Shown here: positions 52,820 through 60,756 of the stretch, in pieces
How the letters are laid out: each line of letters begins with the position of its first letter
Position numbering within the stretch: position 1 is the first letter of the stretch
Notes under the pieces: model-generated
Databases searched by the model: none
Told to the model about the DNA's origin: nothing
What the model saw: only the letters and a program-made list of their open reading frames with translations
Source: Roseovarius salincola
GTDB taxonomy: Bacteria > Pseudomonadota > Alphaproteobacteria > Rhodobacterales > Rhodobacteraceae
DNA length: 64,000 nt
Assembly (NCBI RefSeq): GCF_026891095.1
Contig: NZ_JAPTNL010000001.1
Coordinates: 62,001 to 126,000, forward strand
Direction: 5' to 3'
Position numbers and translations under genes: made by a program

Positions 52820-54217
52820 TTAACGGTAGGTCACAGCGCGCACGGCCTCGATCACCTCGTCGGTGGAGGTCAGCGCCAGCTTTTCGAGATTGGCGGCATA
52901 GGGCATTGGGACGTCCTTGCCGGTGCAGTTGATGACCGGCGCGTCGAGATGGTCGAAGGCGCGTTCCATCAGCACGGCGGAGATGTGGTTGCCGATCGAG
53001 GCGACGGGCCAGCCTTCTTCAACGGTGACGCAGCGGTTGGTCTTCATGACGCTGGCGATCACGCTGTCGTAATCCAGCGGGCGCAGGGTGCGCAGGTCGA
53101 TCACTTCGGCCTCGATCCCGTCCTCGGCCAGCTTGTCGGCGGCTTCCATCGCGTAGGTCATGCCGATGCCGAAACTGACGATGGTGACATCGCCGCCCTC
53201 GCGCCAGATGCGGGCCTTGCCGAAGGGCACGGTGAAATCATCGAGCACCGGTACCTCGAAGCTTTTGCCATAGAGGATCTCGTTTTCGAGGAACACGACC
53301 GGGTTGGGGTCGCGGATGGCGCTTTTCAGAAGGCCCTTGGCGTCCGAAGCCGAGTAGGGCTGCACCACGCGAAGGCCGGGGATCTGCGCATACCATGCGG
53401 CGTAATCCTGGCTGTGCTGGGCGCCGACGCGGGCGGCCGCGCCGTTGGGGCCGCGGAACACGATGGGGCAGCCCATCTGTCCGCCGGACATGTAAAGTGT
53501 CTTGGCGGCGGAGTTGATGATCTGGTCGATCGCCTGCATGGCGAAGTTCCAGGTCATGAACTCGACGATCGGGCGCAAGCCGCCAAAGGCCGCGCCGACG
53601 CCGATACCGGCGAAACCGTGCTCGGTGATCGGCGTGTCGATCACGCGCTTGGCCCCGAATTCATCGAGCAGCCCCTGGGTGATCTTGTAGGCGCCTTCAT
53701 ATTCGGCGACCTCCTCACCCATCAGGAAGACGGTGGAATCGCTGCGCATTTCCTCGGCGATGGCGGCGTTGAGCGCCTCGCGCACGGTTTGCTTGCGGGT
53801 TTCGGTGCCTTCGGGCCAGTCGGGGCTGGTGTCGGGCCGGGGCGCGTCGGCGGTCTTGGGTTTCGCGGGCGCGCTGTCGGCCTTGGCGTCGCTGTCGCTC
53901 TTGTCGCCCGAGTCGTCATCCGATGCCTGCGGGGCAGGGGCGGGCGCATCGGTGTCGATGTCGTCGGCGCTTTCGCCCTCTTCCAGCAGCACGGCGATGG
54001 GGGTGTTCACCTTCACGCCCTCGCTGCCCTCGGCGATCAGGATCTTGCCGATGGTGCCTTCGTCCACCGCCTCGAATTCCATTGTCGCTTTATCGGTTTC
54101 GATCTCGGCGATGATGTCGCCGCTCGAGACGGTATCGCCTTCCTTGACCAGCCACCTGGCCAGCGTGCCTTCTTCCATCGTGGGGGAGAGGGCGGGCATG
54201 AGAATTTCGGTCGTCAT
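52820..54217 (-). CDS. pdhB: Pyruvate dehydrogenase E1 beta subunit with N-terminal lipoyl domain
   Basis: A 465-residue E1 beta. It carries an extra lipoyl domain (1-80, Lys43 in ETDKATMEF), an acidic linker rich in Asp, Ser and Ala (85-130), and the transketolase-like part from about 138 ([30 protein letters not shown]), with the [15 protein letters not shown] block [22 protein letters not shown] lipoyl domain on E1 beta is known in alphaproteobacteria. It precedes pdhC by 13 bases. Confidence 0.96.
   Translation of the reverse strand: MTTEILMPALSPTMEEGTLARWLVKEGDTVSSGDIIAEIETDKATMEFEAVDEGTIGKILIAEGSEGVKVNTPIAVLLEEGESADDIDTDAPAPAPQASDDDSGDKSDSDAKADSAPAKPKTADAPRPDTSPDWPEGTETRKQTVREALNAAIAEEMRSDSTVFLMGEEVAEYEGAYKITQGLLDEFGAKRVIDTPITEHGFAGIGVGAAFGGLRPIVEFMTWNFAMQAIDQIINSAAKTLYMSGGQMGCPIVFRGPNGAAARVGAQHSQDYAAWYAQIPGLRVVQPYSASDAKGLLKSAIRDPNPVVFLENEILYGKSFEVPVLDDFTVPFGKARIWREGGDVTIVSFGIGMTYAMEAADKLAEDGIEAEVIDLRTLRPLDYDSVIASVMKTNRCVTVEEGWPVASIGNHISAVLMERAFDHLDAPVINCTGKDVPMPYAANLEKLALTSTDEVIEAVRAVTYR
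53954..54217 (-). repeat. Lipoyl-domain coding repeat, pdhB copy
   Basis: Second copy of the near-identical lipoyl-domain coding stretch described at 52543-52806; differences are mostly in the first 40 codons (for example NSGDLL against SSGDII). Confidence 0.8.
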
Positions 54218-54233
54218 GGTCGTCTACTCCTCC

Positions 54234-55244
54234 TCAGGCGTTCTGGGGCGCCACGTCGGCGTAAATATCTGTCCAGAGCTCGGCGGGGTCCGGCTCGGGG
54301 CTGTCCTTGGAGAATTCCGCGGCGTCGTTGACGATCGCCTTGATCTCCTTGTCGATCGCCTTGAGGTCCTCTTCGGTGGCATGTTTGCCCGAAAGAAGCA
54401 GGTCGCGCACATGTTCGATGGCGTCTTTCTCCTCGCGCATTTTCTGCACCTCTTCGCGGGTGCGATACTTGGCGGGGTCCGACATCGAGTGGCCGCGATA
54501 GCGATAGGTCTTGATTTCAAGGATATAGGGGCCTTTGCCCGACCGGCAGTGCGCGACGGCCTTGACGCCGGCCTCTTTCACGGCCAGCACATCCATCCCG
54601 TCCACCGCCTCGCCGGGGATGCCGAAGGCCTCGCCGCGGGTGTAGATATCGGGGGTTGAGGTGGAGCGTTTCTGCGAGGTGCCCATCGCATACTGGTTGT
54701 TCTCGATCACGAAGATCACGGGCAGTTCCCAGAGCGCGGCCATGTTGAAGGTTTCATAAACCTGGCCCTGGTTGGCCGCGCCATCGCCGAAATAGGTGTA
54801 GGTCACGCGCTCGTTTTCCAGATACTTGTCGGCAAAGGCCAGACCGGCACCCAGCGGCACATTGGCGCCGACGATGCCGTGGCCGCCGTAGAAGTGCTTT
54901 TCCTTGGAGAACATGTGCATCGAGCCGCCCTTGCCACGCGAATAGCCGCCCTCGCGGCCGGTCAATTCGGCCATGACGCCCTTGGGATCCATCCCGCAGG
55001 CCAGCATGTGGCCATGATCGCGATAGGTGGTAATGCGCTTGTCACCCTCTTCGGCGCTGGCTTCGAGCCCGACGACAACGGCCTCCTGCCCGATATAGAG
55101 GTGACAGAACCCACCGATCAGGCCCATGCCGTAAAGCTGGCCCGCCTTCTCCTCGAATCGGCGGATCAGCAACATGTCACGGTAATAGGATTTCAGCTCG
55201 TCGGCGGAAACGTTTGGTTTCCTTGCGCTTTTTCGAGTGGCCAT
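54234..55244 (-). CDS. pdhA: Pyruvate dehydrogenase E1 alpha subunit
   Basis: A 336-residue thiamine pyrophosphate-binding E1 alpha. The TPP/Mg motif GDGAANQGQVYETFNMAALWELPVIFVIENN (about 165-195) is complete. The RYRGHSMSDPAKYRT block near 270 is the phosphorylation-loop equivalent. It oxidatively decarboxylates pyruvate and passes the hydroxyethyl group to the E2 lipoyl arm. First gene of the pdhABC operon; the start ATG is preceded by GGAGGCGGCAGACG. A perfect palindrome lies 28 bases upstream. Confidence 0.97.
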   Translation of the reverse strand: MATRKSARKPNVSADELKSYYRDMLLIRRFEEKAGQLYGMGLIGGFCHLYIGQEAVVVGLEASAEEGDKRITTYRDHGHMLACGMDPKGVMAELTGREGGYSRGKGGSMHMFSKEKHFYGGHGIVGANVPLGAGLAFADKYLENERVTYTYFGDGAANQGQVYETFNMAALWELPVIFVIENNQYAMGTSQKRSTSTPDIYTRGEAFGIPGEAVDGMDVLAVKEAGVKAVAHCRSGKGPYILEIKTYRYRGHSMSDPAKYRTREEVQKMREEKDAIEHVRDLLLSGKHATEEDLKAIDKEIKAIVNDAAEFSKDSPEPDPAELWTDIYADVAPQNA

Positions 55245-55271
55245 CGTCTGCCGCCTCCTCCGTCTGAAAGA

Positions 55272-55289
55272 TAGTTTAGCGTTAAACTA
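55272..55289. promoter_or_regulatory. Perfect palindrome upstream of pdhA, candidate operator
   Basis: TAGTTTA (55272-55278) and TAAACTA (55283-55289) around GCGT form a perfect 7+4+7 dyad in an otherwise AT-rich patch 28 bases upstream of the pdhA ATG. Its position fits an operator of a repressor of the pdh operon. The size and sequence resemble MarR-type sites; no regulator gene is adjacent. Confidence 0.5.
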
Positions 55290-55421
55290 ATTGATACAAC
55301 AAAATGGCCCGCCTTGCGAGTGTGAATTTCGCGCATCCCAAGGCAGGCGCAGATGCGCGCGCAAGCGTTCGACAAGGGCGCCGCGCGATCATTCGGGATG
55401 AAGGATCCGAGGGTCGGTTAA

Positions 55422-55721
55422 TCAGCGGATGACGATCTCGTCCGAACGCAGAAGGCCCAGAACGTCGCGCGCCTGCTGGTCCAGCAAGTCGATGTCGAGA
55501 TACTTGTCGGACAGGCGCCGGGTCAGGTTCTCCATTCGTGCCACCTGCGAGGAGAGATCGTCAAGCTGCGCCTGAAGGGCGCGGGTCTCGGCCTTGACCT
55601 CGGCGGCGCGGAACAGGCCATAATCGCCCTGCACGGCGGCAAAGGTGAAATAGGCACCCAGCCCAAAGGCCACGAGCGAATATACGAACAGCCCCATCGG
55701 GGGGCGTTTGCGGATGGACAT
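55422..55721 (-). CDS. FtsB/DivIC-family septum formation initiator
   Basis: A 99-residue bitopic membrane protein: a short cytoplasmic basic N-terminus (MSIRKRPP), one membrane helix (about 10-30, LFVYSLVAFGLGAYFTFAAV), and a periplasmic coiled coil (35-75, EVKAETRALQAQLDDLSSQVARMENLTRRL), then RDVLGLLRSDEIVI. This is the septum formation initiator family, which links FtsL and FtsQ in the divisome. ATG at 55721 gives the standard N-terminus. It stands 177 bases from pdhA and is likely in the same transcription direction, as often seen in Rhodobacterales. Confidence 0.88.
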   Translation of the reverse strand: MSIRKRPPMGLFVYSLVAFGLGAYFTFAAVQGDYGLFRAAEVKAETRALQAQLDDLSSQVARMENLTRRLSDKYLDIDLLDQQARDVLGLLRSDEIVIR

Positions 55722-55857
55722 GACTTTGCTGCTCTGCCTAATTGGTCCGCCTCTGAAGGGCGGTCCTGAACACCATGCCACAGGTGATTCGCTTTGTGAA
55801 TCCCCTTTTCAGTCCGGGGCCTCTGCGTGATAGGCTGATCCGGCAAGGAGACCGAGA

Positions 55858-57489
55858 ATGCCACATCTGCCGCCGCGTGGCGATCTTGCCACGCATGACG
55901 TGACCAACCAGCCCGCGGCGCGCGGAGATATCGACCTTTGGGGCGGTGATCCGGCGCTCAGGGATCACGGCAAGGCGGCGGGGGCGCGGGCCGACCACCT
56001 CGAAAGCTATGGCGCCCTGATCGGATCGGCCGCGATGCAGGCGGCGGGGCGCGAGGCCAACCGCCATTCCCCAGAACCGGTCCTGTTCGACGCCGGCGGG
56101 CGGCGGCTGGACGAGGTGCGCTTTCATCCGGCCTATCACCGGTTGATGGAGGCCGGGATCGGTGCCGGATACGCCGCGATTCCATGGGAGGGCGGGGCGG
56201 ATGGCCATGCCACCCACGCGGCGATGGTCTATCTGACCAGCCAGATCGAGCCGGGTGTCTGCTGTCCGATGACGATGACCTATGCCGCCGTGCCGGCGCT
56301 GCGCGCCGATGAGGCGCTGTTCGGCGAATGGGTGCCGAGGCTGACGGCACGCGCCTATGATGGCGCAGCATTGCCGCTGGCGCGCAAGCCGGGCGCGACG
56401 ATGGGCATGGCGATGACCGAAAAGCAGGGTGGATCGGACCTGCGGACCAATGCCACCACCGCGCGTCGCAGCGGCGATGCCTATCGGCTGAACGGGCATA
56501 AATGGTTCTGCTCGGCGCCGATGTCGGACGGGTTCCTGACGCTGGCGCAGGCACCCGACGGGCTGACCTGTTTCCTGGTGCCGCGCTGGCTGGAGGAGGG
56601 GCGCAACGGCGTGCGTATCCAGCGGCTAAAGGACAAGCTGGGCAACCGGGCCAATGCTTCGGCGGAGATCGAATATGCCGATGCGCTGGCATGGCGTCTG
56701 GGCGACGAGGGCGCGGGGGTGCGAACGATCATCGAGATGGTGCATCACACGCGGCTCGATACGGCGATGGCGCCTGCCGGTCTGATGCGCGCGGCGCTGG
56801 ATCATGCCGCATGGTGGGCGCAGCGCCGGAATGCGTTTCAGAAGCGGCTGATCGACCAGCCGCTGATGCGCGCCGTGCTGGCCGATCTGGCGCTGGACTG
56901 GGAGGGCGCGCTGGCGCTGGGGCTGCATGTGGCGCGCGCCTTTGACGGCACCGCAGAGCAGGAGCGCGACTTCGCGCGGCTGGCGGTGGCGCTGGCGAAA
57001 TATCTTGGCAACAAGCTTTGTCCGGGGCTGGTCTATGAGGCGATGGAGGCGATGGGCGGCATGGGCTATGTGGAGGACACGCCGATGCCGCTGCTGTATC
57101 GCGAGGCGCCGCTGAATTCGATCTGGGAAGGATCGGGCAACGTGATCTGCCTCGATATCCTGCGCACGCTGCGCCGCGCGCCGCTGGCGGGCGAGGCGTT
57201 GAGTGCGGAACTCACGGTCGCAGCGGGGGTTGATCGCCGCTATGACGCGGCGCTCAAGGCGCATATGGAGCGATTCCCCCGGCTGCCAGAAGAGCGCGAG
57301 GCGCGCTGGTATGCCGAAAGCCTCGCCACGCTGCTGACCGCCTCGGTCCTGATCCGCAATGCGCCTCAGGCCGTGGCGGATGCTTACGTGGCCACAAGGC
57401 TGACCGGCGCGCGCGGGCGCAGCGCCGGGGCCATCGGCGCGGTGGATGAGGCCGCGATCCTGGCGCGGATCGGCGGTGCGCCCGCCTGA
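55858..57489 (+). CDS. Acyl-CoA dehydrogenase family protein, AidB-like
   Basis: A 543-residue flavoenzyme of the AidB/isovaleryl-CoA dehydrogenase clade. Landmarks are the long N-terminal extension, MAMTEKQGGSDLRTNATTA (about 183-201), LNGHKWFCSAPMSDGFLTLAQA, the KLGNRANASAEIEY block and PLLYREAPLNSIWEGSGNVICLDILRTL, in which the Glu in WEGSGN is the residue AidB uses in the catalytic base position. Length fits AidB (541 in E. coli). AidB is involved in the alkylation response; substrate is unknown. It is divergent from the FtsB gene. Confidence 0.9.
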   Translation: MPHLPPRGDLATHDVTNQPAARGDIDLWGGDPALRDHGKAAGARADHLESYGALIGSAAMQAAGREANRHSPEPVLFDAGGRRLDEVRFHPAYHRLMEAGIGAGYAAIPWEGGADGHATHAAMVYLTSQIEPGVCCPMTMTYAAVPALRADEALFGEWVPRLTARAYDGAALPLARKPGATMGMAMTEKQGGSDLRTNATTARRSGDAYRLNGHKWFCSAPMSDGFLTLAQAPDGLTCFLVPRWLEEGRNGVRIQRLKDKLGNRANASAEIEYADALAWRLGDEGAGVRTIIEMVHHTRLDTAMAPAGLMRAALDHAAWWAQRRNAFQKRLIDQPLMRAVLADLALDWEGALALGLHVARAFDGTAEQERDFARLAVALAKYLGNKLCPGLVYEAMEAMGGMGYVEDTPMPLLYREAPLNSIWEGSGNVICLDILRTLRRAPLAGEALSAELTVAAGVDRRYDAALKAHMERFPRLPEEREARWYAESLATLLTASVLIRNAPQAVADAYVATRLTGARGRSAGAIGAVDEAAILARIGGAPA

Positions 57490-57495
57490 AAGGGA

Positions 57496-59034
57496 TCAGG
57501 CGGGCAGGTGGATCGCAAAGCGGCTTCGGATCGCGGCATCGGTCATCGGGTCGAACCGGGCCACCGCGCGCTCGCCTAGGATGGCGTTCTTGCGCGCGAT
57601 CGCCTTGTCCAGCAGGTCGGGCTGACCCGTTTCGACCCATTCCTTTGGCGAGCTGCGGTCGGCCAGCGCGGGATAGACATAGTCGCGCTGCATCAGGCGC
57701 AGCGTCTGGTCGCTGCCAAGGTAGTGCCCCGGCCCGCCAAGGCAGGTGGCGCGGATCACCTCGAGGCTGACACTGTCCTCGTCCACCTCGATGCCGCGCA
57801 CGCAGCGCATGGCCTGACCGATCAGGTCATCCCCGAGGATCAGGGATTCATGGCAAAAGCCAAGCAGGGATGCATGCATCCCCGCGGCCTCATAAACGAG
57901 GTTCAGCCCCGAGAGTCCGGCCATCACGTTCGAGCACATCTGCTCCCATCCCGCCTGCATGTCGGGCAGCTTGGCATCGGCGAAACCCGCCGCCGCGCCG
58001 CCGGGCAGGTCGTAGAACGCGTGCATCTGCGCGCAACCGGCGCTGAGCAGCGCCTGTTCGCCCGAGCCACCCGACATCGCGCCGCTGCGCAGGTCCGACA
58101 CGAAAGGCCATGTGCCGAAGATCGCCGGATGCCGCGGCGCGATGGCGTTCACATAGACCAGCCCGGCAAGGCATTCGGCGACCGATTGCACGATCGCCCC
58201 GGCGATCGAGGCCGGGGCGGTGGCGCCCGCCTGTCCGGCAGAGAGCAGCAGCACCGGCATGCCGCCCGCGATACAGGCCTCCATCACCTGACAGGATTCG
58301 GTGGCGAACTTCATCGGCGGCACGACGAAACAGTTGGAATTACTGACGAACGGGCGCGCGCGCCAGGCTTCCTCGCTGCCCGCGACCATATGCAGAAGCG
58401 CCAGCGCATCGGCGACGAAATCGGTTTCCGTGAAGCTGGTGCCTATATGCTTGGTTGTGCCCGCGCAGCAGGCATAAACGGTGTTGAGGTCCATCTCGCG
58501 GTTATCGGTCACGTCGCGCGCCACCATCGGGCGCTGCACGAAATGGATATTGTCGAGCCTGTCCGCGATGCGCGCGGCGTCATGCAGGTCTTGCAGGGTG
58601 GAGTCGCGGTAATGGCGGCTTTCGGGATCGACCAGATGCACCGCCGCACCGGCGGTGCCATAATGCACCCGCTGGCCCGACAGCGCGAGGTCATGGCGCG
58701 GATCGCGCCCGTGCAACGTGATCGCGCGGTTGGCACGCACCAGCATGTCTTCGACGAGTGCACGCGGGAAGCGCAGGCGTCCGTCATCCCCGAGGATCGC
58801 GCCCGCGCGCGTCATGTGGTCGATGCCGCTTGGTGGTGCGTCGGCAAGGCCGATTTGTTCCAGCGCATCGAGCGCCGCCTGGTGAATACGCGCCACCCCT
58901 TCGGGGCTGAGCGGGCGGTACTGGCCGCCGCCAAGGCCGGGGCGGATCGGGCGCAGCGTGTCTTCGAGCGGGGCGGAGCGGCGCGCATGACGGGCCGCGC
59001 GCCCGCCGGAGCGGCGAGAGGTCATTTCATTCAT
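57496..59034 (-). CDS. MttB-family (trimethylamine methyltransferase-like) protein
   Basis: A 512-residue TIM-barrel methyltransferase of the MttB superfamily without a pyrrolysine codon. Family segments include RPIRPGLGGGQYRPL, VHYGTAGAAVHLVD, DRLDNIHFVQRPM, GMPVLLLSAGQAGATAPASIAGAIVQSVAECLAG, IFGTWPFVSDLRSGAMSGGSGEQALLSAG, and the ending GGPGHYLGSDQTL. Non-pyrrolysine relatives demethylate glycine betaine or similar quaternary amines, passing the methyl group to a corrinoid protein. A corrinoid protein and methyltransferase partner are not in this window. It lies behind a 29-codon leader-like frame. Confidence 0.9.
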   Translation of the reverse strand: MNEMTSRRSGGRAARHARRSAPLEDTLRPIRPGLGGGQYRPLSPEGVARIHQAALDALEQIGLADAPPSGIDHMTRAGAILGDDGRLRFPRALVEDMLVRANRAITLHGRDPRHDLALSGQRVHYGTAGAAVHLVDPESRHYRDSTLQDLHDAARIADRLDNIHFVQRPMVARDVTDNREMDLNTVYACCAGTTKHIGTSFTETDFVADALALLHMVAGSEEAWRARPFVSNSNCFVVPPMKFATESCQVMEACIAGGMPVLLLSAGQAGATAPASIAGAIVQSVAECLAGLVYVNAIAPRHPAIFGTWPFVSDLRSGAMSGGSGEQALLSAGCAQMHAFYDLPGGAAAGFADAKLPDMQAGWEQMCSNVMAGLSGLNLVYEAAGMHASLLGFCHESLILGDDLIGQAMRCVRGIEVDEDSVSLEVIRATCLGGPGHYLGSDQTLRLMQRDYVYPALADRSSPKEWVETGQPDLLDKAIARKNAILGERAVARFDPMTDAAIRSRFAIHLPA

Positions 59035-59076
59035 GTCGGATGTCCTGCTGATGCGAGGGGAGCGGGCTGGCGGGGC

Positions 59077-59166
59077 TCAGCCCTGCAGGGGCCGCCCCCG
59101 TGCCGCGCGTCCGCGCGCCGCGCCGATGGTCACGACCACCAGCTTGATCTTGCTGCTCGGCGTCAT
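59077..59166 (-). CDS. Possible 29-residue leader peptide before the mttB-like gene
   Basis: An ATG behind a strong GGAGGAGGG ribosome binding site opens a 29-codon frame encoding a hydrophobic strand (IKLVVVTIGAARG) followed by an Arg/Gly-rich tail (RAARGRPLQG). It ends 42 bases before the mttB-like gene. Its ribosome binding site is part of a perfect 7-bp hairpin. It could be a leader peptide or a very small protein of the same operon. Confidence 0.45.
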   Translation of the reverse strand: MTPSSKIKLVVVTIGAARGRAARGRPLQG

Positions 59167-59175
59167 GGCCGGGCC

Positions 59176-59196
59176 CTCCTCCGTGGTAAGGAGGAG
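59176..59196 (-). promoter_or_regulatory. Hairpin sequestering the leader ribosome binding site
   Basis: On the minus strand CTCCTCC and GGAGGAG are perfect 7-base arms around TTACCAC; the right arm is the Shine-Dalgarno of the 29-codon frame (ATG 10 bases downstream). This is the shape of an off-state translation control element. Confidence 0.55.
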
Positions 59197-59273
59197 TGAA
59201 GCTGATTCTGCCGCGCGCGTCTGTCCCAATCGCGACCCGTGTCGCAAACAGGCCATGAAGCGGCGCAACGGAA

Positions 59274-60446
59274 TCAGTCAGCCAGGCCCTGCGCCAGCGT
59301 AACGAGCCTGCCGACGGCCCCGGCAAGGCGCTCGTCATCGACCGTGAGGGCGACGCGGACATGGCCAGCCGCCGCCTGCCCGAAACTTTCGCCGGGCATC
59401 ACGGCGACATGATGGGTGTCAAGCAGCCGGTTGGCGAAATCCTCGCCCGAAAGGCCGGTGGCGCGGATGTCGAGCATCACATACATCGCCCCGTCCGCCG
59501 GGATCGGGCGCACGGTGTTCTGCCCTTCGAGAAGGCGCAGCACGAGGTCGCGCCGCCGCCGGAAGGGCGCGGCGACCTCCGCCTCGAAGTCGGGGCCGCG
59601 ATCCAGTGCGAAACAGGCCGCTTCCTGCACGAAACCGGCGACACCGTAGGTGGTGTGCGTGGCAAGGTTGCCCATATGCTCGATCGCTTCTTCGGGGCCG
59701 ACGACCCAGCCGATCCGGCTGCCGGTCATGGCATGGGATTTCGAGAGCGAGCCGATCACCAGTGTCTGCGCCTCCATCCCCGGCAGGGTCCGCGGGCTGA
59801 CATGCTGCCCGTGCCAGAGCTGGGTGTCATAGACCTCGTCCGAGATCAGCCAGAGCCCGTGATCCTGGCAAAGACGTGCAATGCTCATGAGCGTGTCGCG
59901 GCTGTAGTTCACGCCGGTCGGGTTGTTGGGCGAGTTGATCAGCAGGCTGGAGGCGCCCGCCGCATGGGGCGCGATATCGGCCGGGTCAGGCTGGAACATG
60001 CGTTCGGGCCGGGCCGGGATCGCCAGCGGGCGCGCGCCGACGCTGCGGATCGTGCCGGGATAGGTGGCATAATAGGGGTCGATATAGAGCGCGGTGTCGC
60101 CCTCGTCGCAGGCGGCGTGATGGGTGGCGAAAAGCCCCGCCTGACCGCCCGGCACCACGAGCACGTTATCGGGTGTCGTGGGCAGGCCGGTGCGTTCGCT
60201 GACGCGCCGTGCCACGCGTTCGCGCAGGTTCATCTTGCCGTTGAAGGCCGAATAGCCGGTATGGCCCGCCAGCGTCGCTGCGTGCATCGCGTCGAGAATG
60301 GAGCGGTCGGTGCCGATATCGTGCTCGCCGATGGTGAGATGGGTGATGTCGAGTCCTTCATCCGACAGGCGGTTGGCCCGGTAATAGACATCCCAGCCAT
60401 CCGATCCGCCCTGGGTGATACCGGTGATCCTGCGTGACAGTTGCAT
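59274..60446 (-). CDS. Pyridoxal phosphate-dependent aminotransferase, class I/II
   Basis: A 390-residue fold-type I aminotransferase. The PLP lysine is in VIGSLSKSHAMTGSRIGWVVG (about 235-255), with the substrate and cofactor segments INSPNNPTGVNYS and LISDEVYDTQLWHG. Its conserved N-terminus RITGITQGGSDGWDVYYRAN is not that of classical AspC. Substrate is unknown; it is followed by the MttB-family gene in the same direction, so it may act on a related methylated amine product. ATG at 60446 has AAGGAG 6 bases upstream. Confidence 0.87.
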   Translation of the reverse strand: MQLSRRITGITQGGSDGWDVYYRANRLSDEGLDITHLTIGEHDIGTDRSILDAMHAATLAGHTGYSAFNGKMNLRERVARRVSERTGLPTTPDNVLVVPGGQAGLFATHHAACDEGDTALYIDPYYATYPGTIRSVGARPLAIPARPERMFQPDPADIAPHAAGASSLLINSPNNPTGVNYSRDTLMSIARLCQDHGLWLISDEVYDTQLWHGQHVSPRTLPGMEAQTLVIGSLSKSHAMTGSRIGWVVGPEEAIEHMGNLATHTTYGVAGFVQEAACFALDRGPDFEAEVAAPFRRRRDLVLRLLEGQNTVRPIPADGAMYVMLDIRATGLSGEDFANRLLDTHHVAVMPGESFGQAAAGHVRVALTVDDERLAGAVGRLVTLAQGLAD

Positions 60447-60588
60447 GTGCCGCTCCTTGATGTCGGGTGTGCCGCCTTTTGGGGGTGATGGGTGGGTGAG
60501 GCGCCACATGGCCCGGGCGCCGCCACGCTGTCAAGCAGATCACCCCGGTCCGGCGCGCGCGCGCCCAACCCGCCGCGCTGCGGCCCAC

Positions 60589-60617
60589 TTGCCAATCCGC
60601 GCCGCGCGGCGTAACGT
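60589..60617 (+). promoter_or_regulatory. Candidate promoter of the cysS leader
   Basis: TTGCCA (60589-60594), a 17-base spacer and TAACGT (60612-60617). Transcription would begin at about 60624-60625, at or next to the ATG of the leader frame, which would then be leaderless. The -10 match is weak. Confidence 0.4.
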
Positions 60618-60624
60618 CCCCGAC

Positions 60625-60669
60625 ATGACGACGAGCCGCTGCATCATCATCTGCTGCATTACCACCTGA
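60625..60669 (+). CDS. Putative Cys/Ile-rich leader peptide of cysS
   Basis: A 14-codon frame encodes MTTSRCIIICCITT: three cysteines, four isoleucines and four threonines. It ends 87 bases before cysS (and cimA, for isoleucine synthesis, follows cysS). Ribosome stalling at Cys codons when charged tRNA-Cys is scarce would be a fitting signal for cysteinyl-tRNA synthetase. No Shine-Dalgarno is present, but the candidate promoter places the transcript start on the ATG, as in the leaderless trpL of rhizobia. Coding of this frame is inferred. Confidence 0.6.
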   Translation: MTTSRCIIICCITT

Positions 60670-60678
60670 GATATCTCG

Positions 60679-60727
60679 GGCGGGCCGTCATCTATTCCCT
60701 ATCAAGACGTTAGTTGATAAGCCCGCC
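60679..60727 (+). promoter_or_regulatory. Candidate attenuator hairpin before cysS
   Basis: GGCGGGC (60679-60685) and GCCCGCC (60721-60727) form a perfect outer stem, and TATCAA (60700-60705) and TTGATA (60714-60719) an inner stem. It begins 10 bases behind the leader stop codon. No T-tract follows, so control may be translational or Rho-dependent rather than intrinsic termination. Confidence 0.5.
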
Positions 60728-60756
60728 GCGGGATGCCTGCGCCTGCGAGGACTTTC

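Larger units (their letters stand above)
60447..60756 (+). other. Intergenic region between the aminotransferase and cysS genes
   Basis: The 310-base divergent gap holds the aminotransferase promoter side, a candidate promoter at 60589-60617, the Cys-rich 14-codon frame and a long hairpin before cysS. No other gene is supported. Confidence 0.6.
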
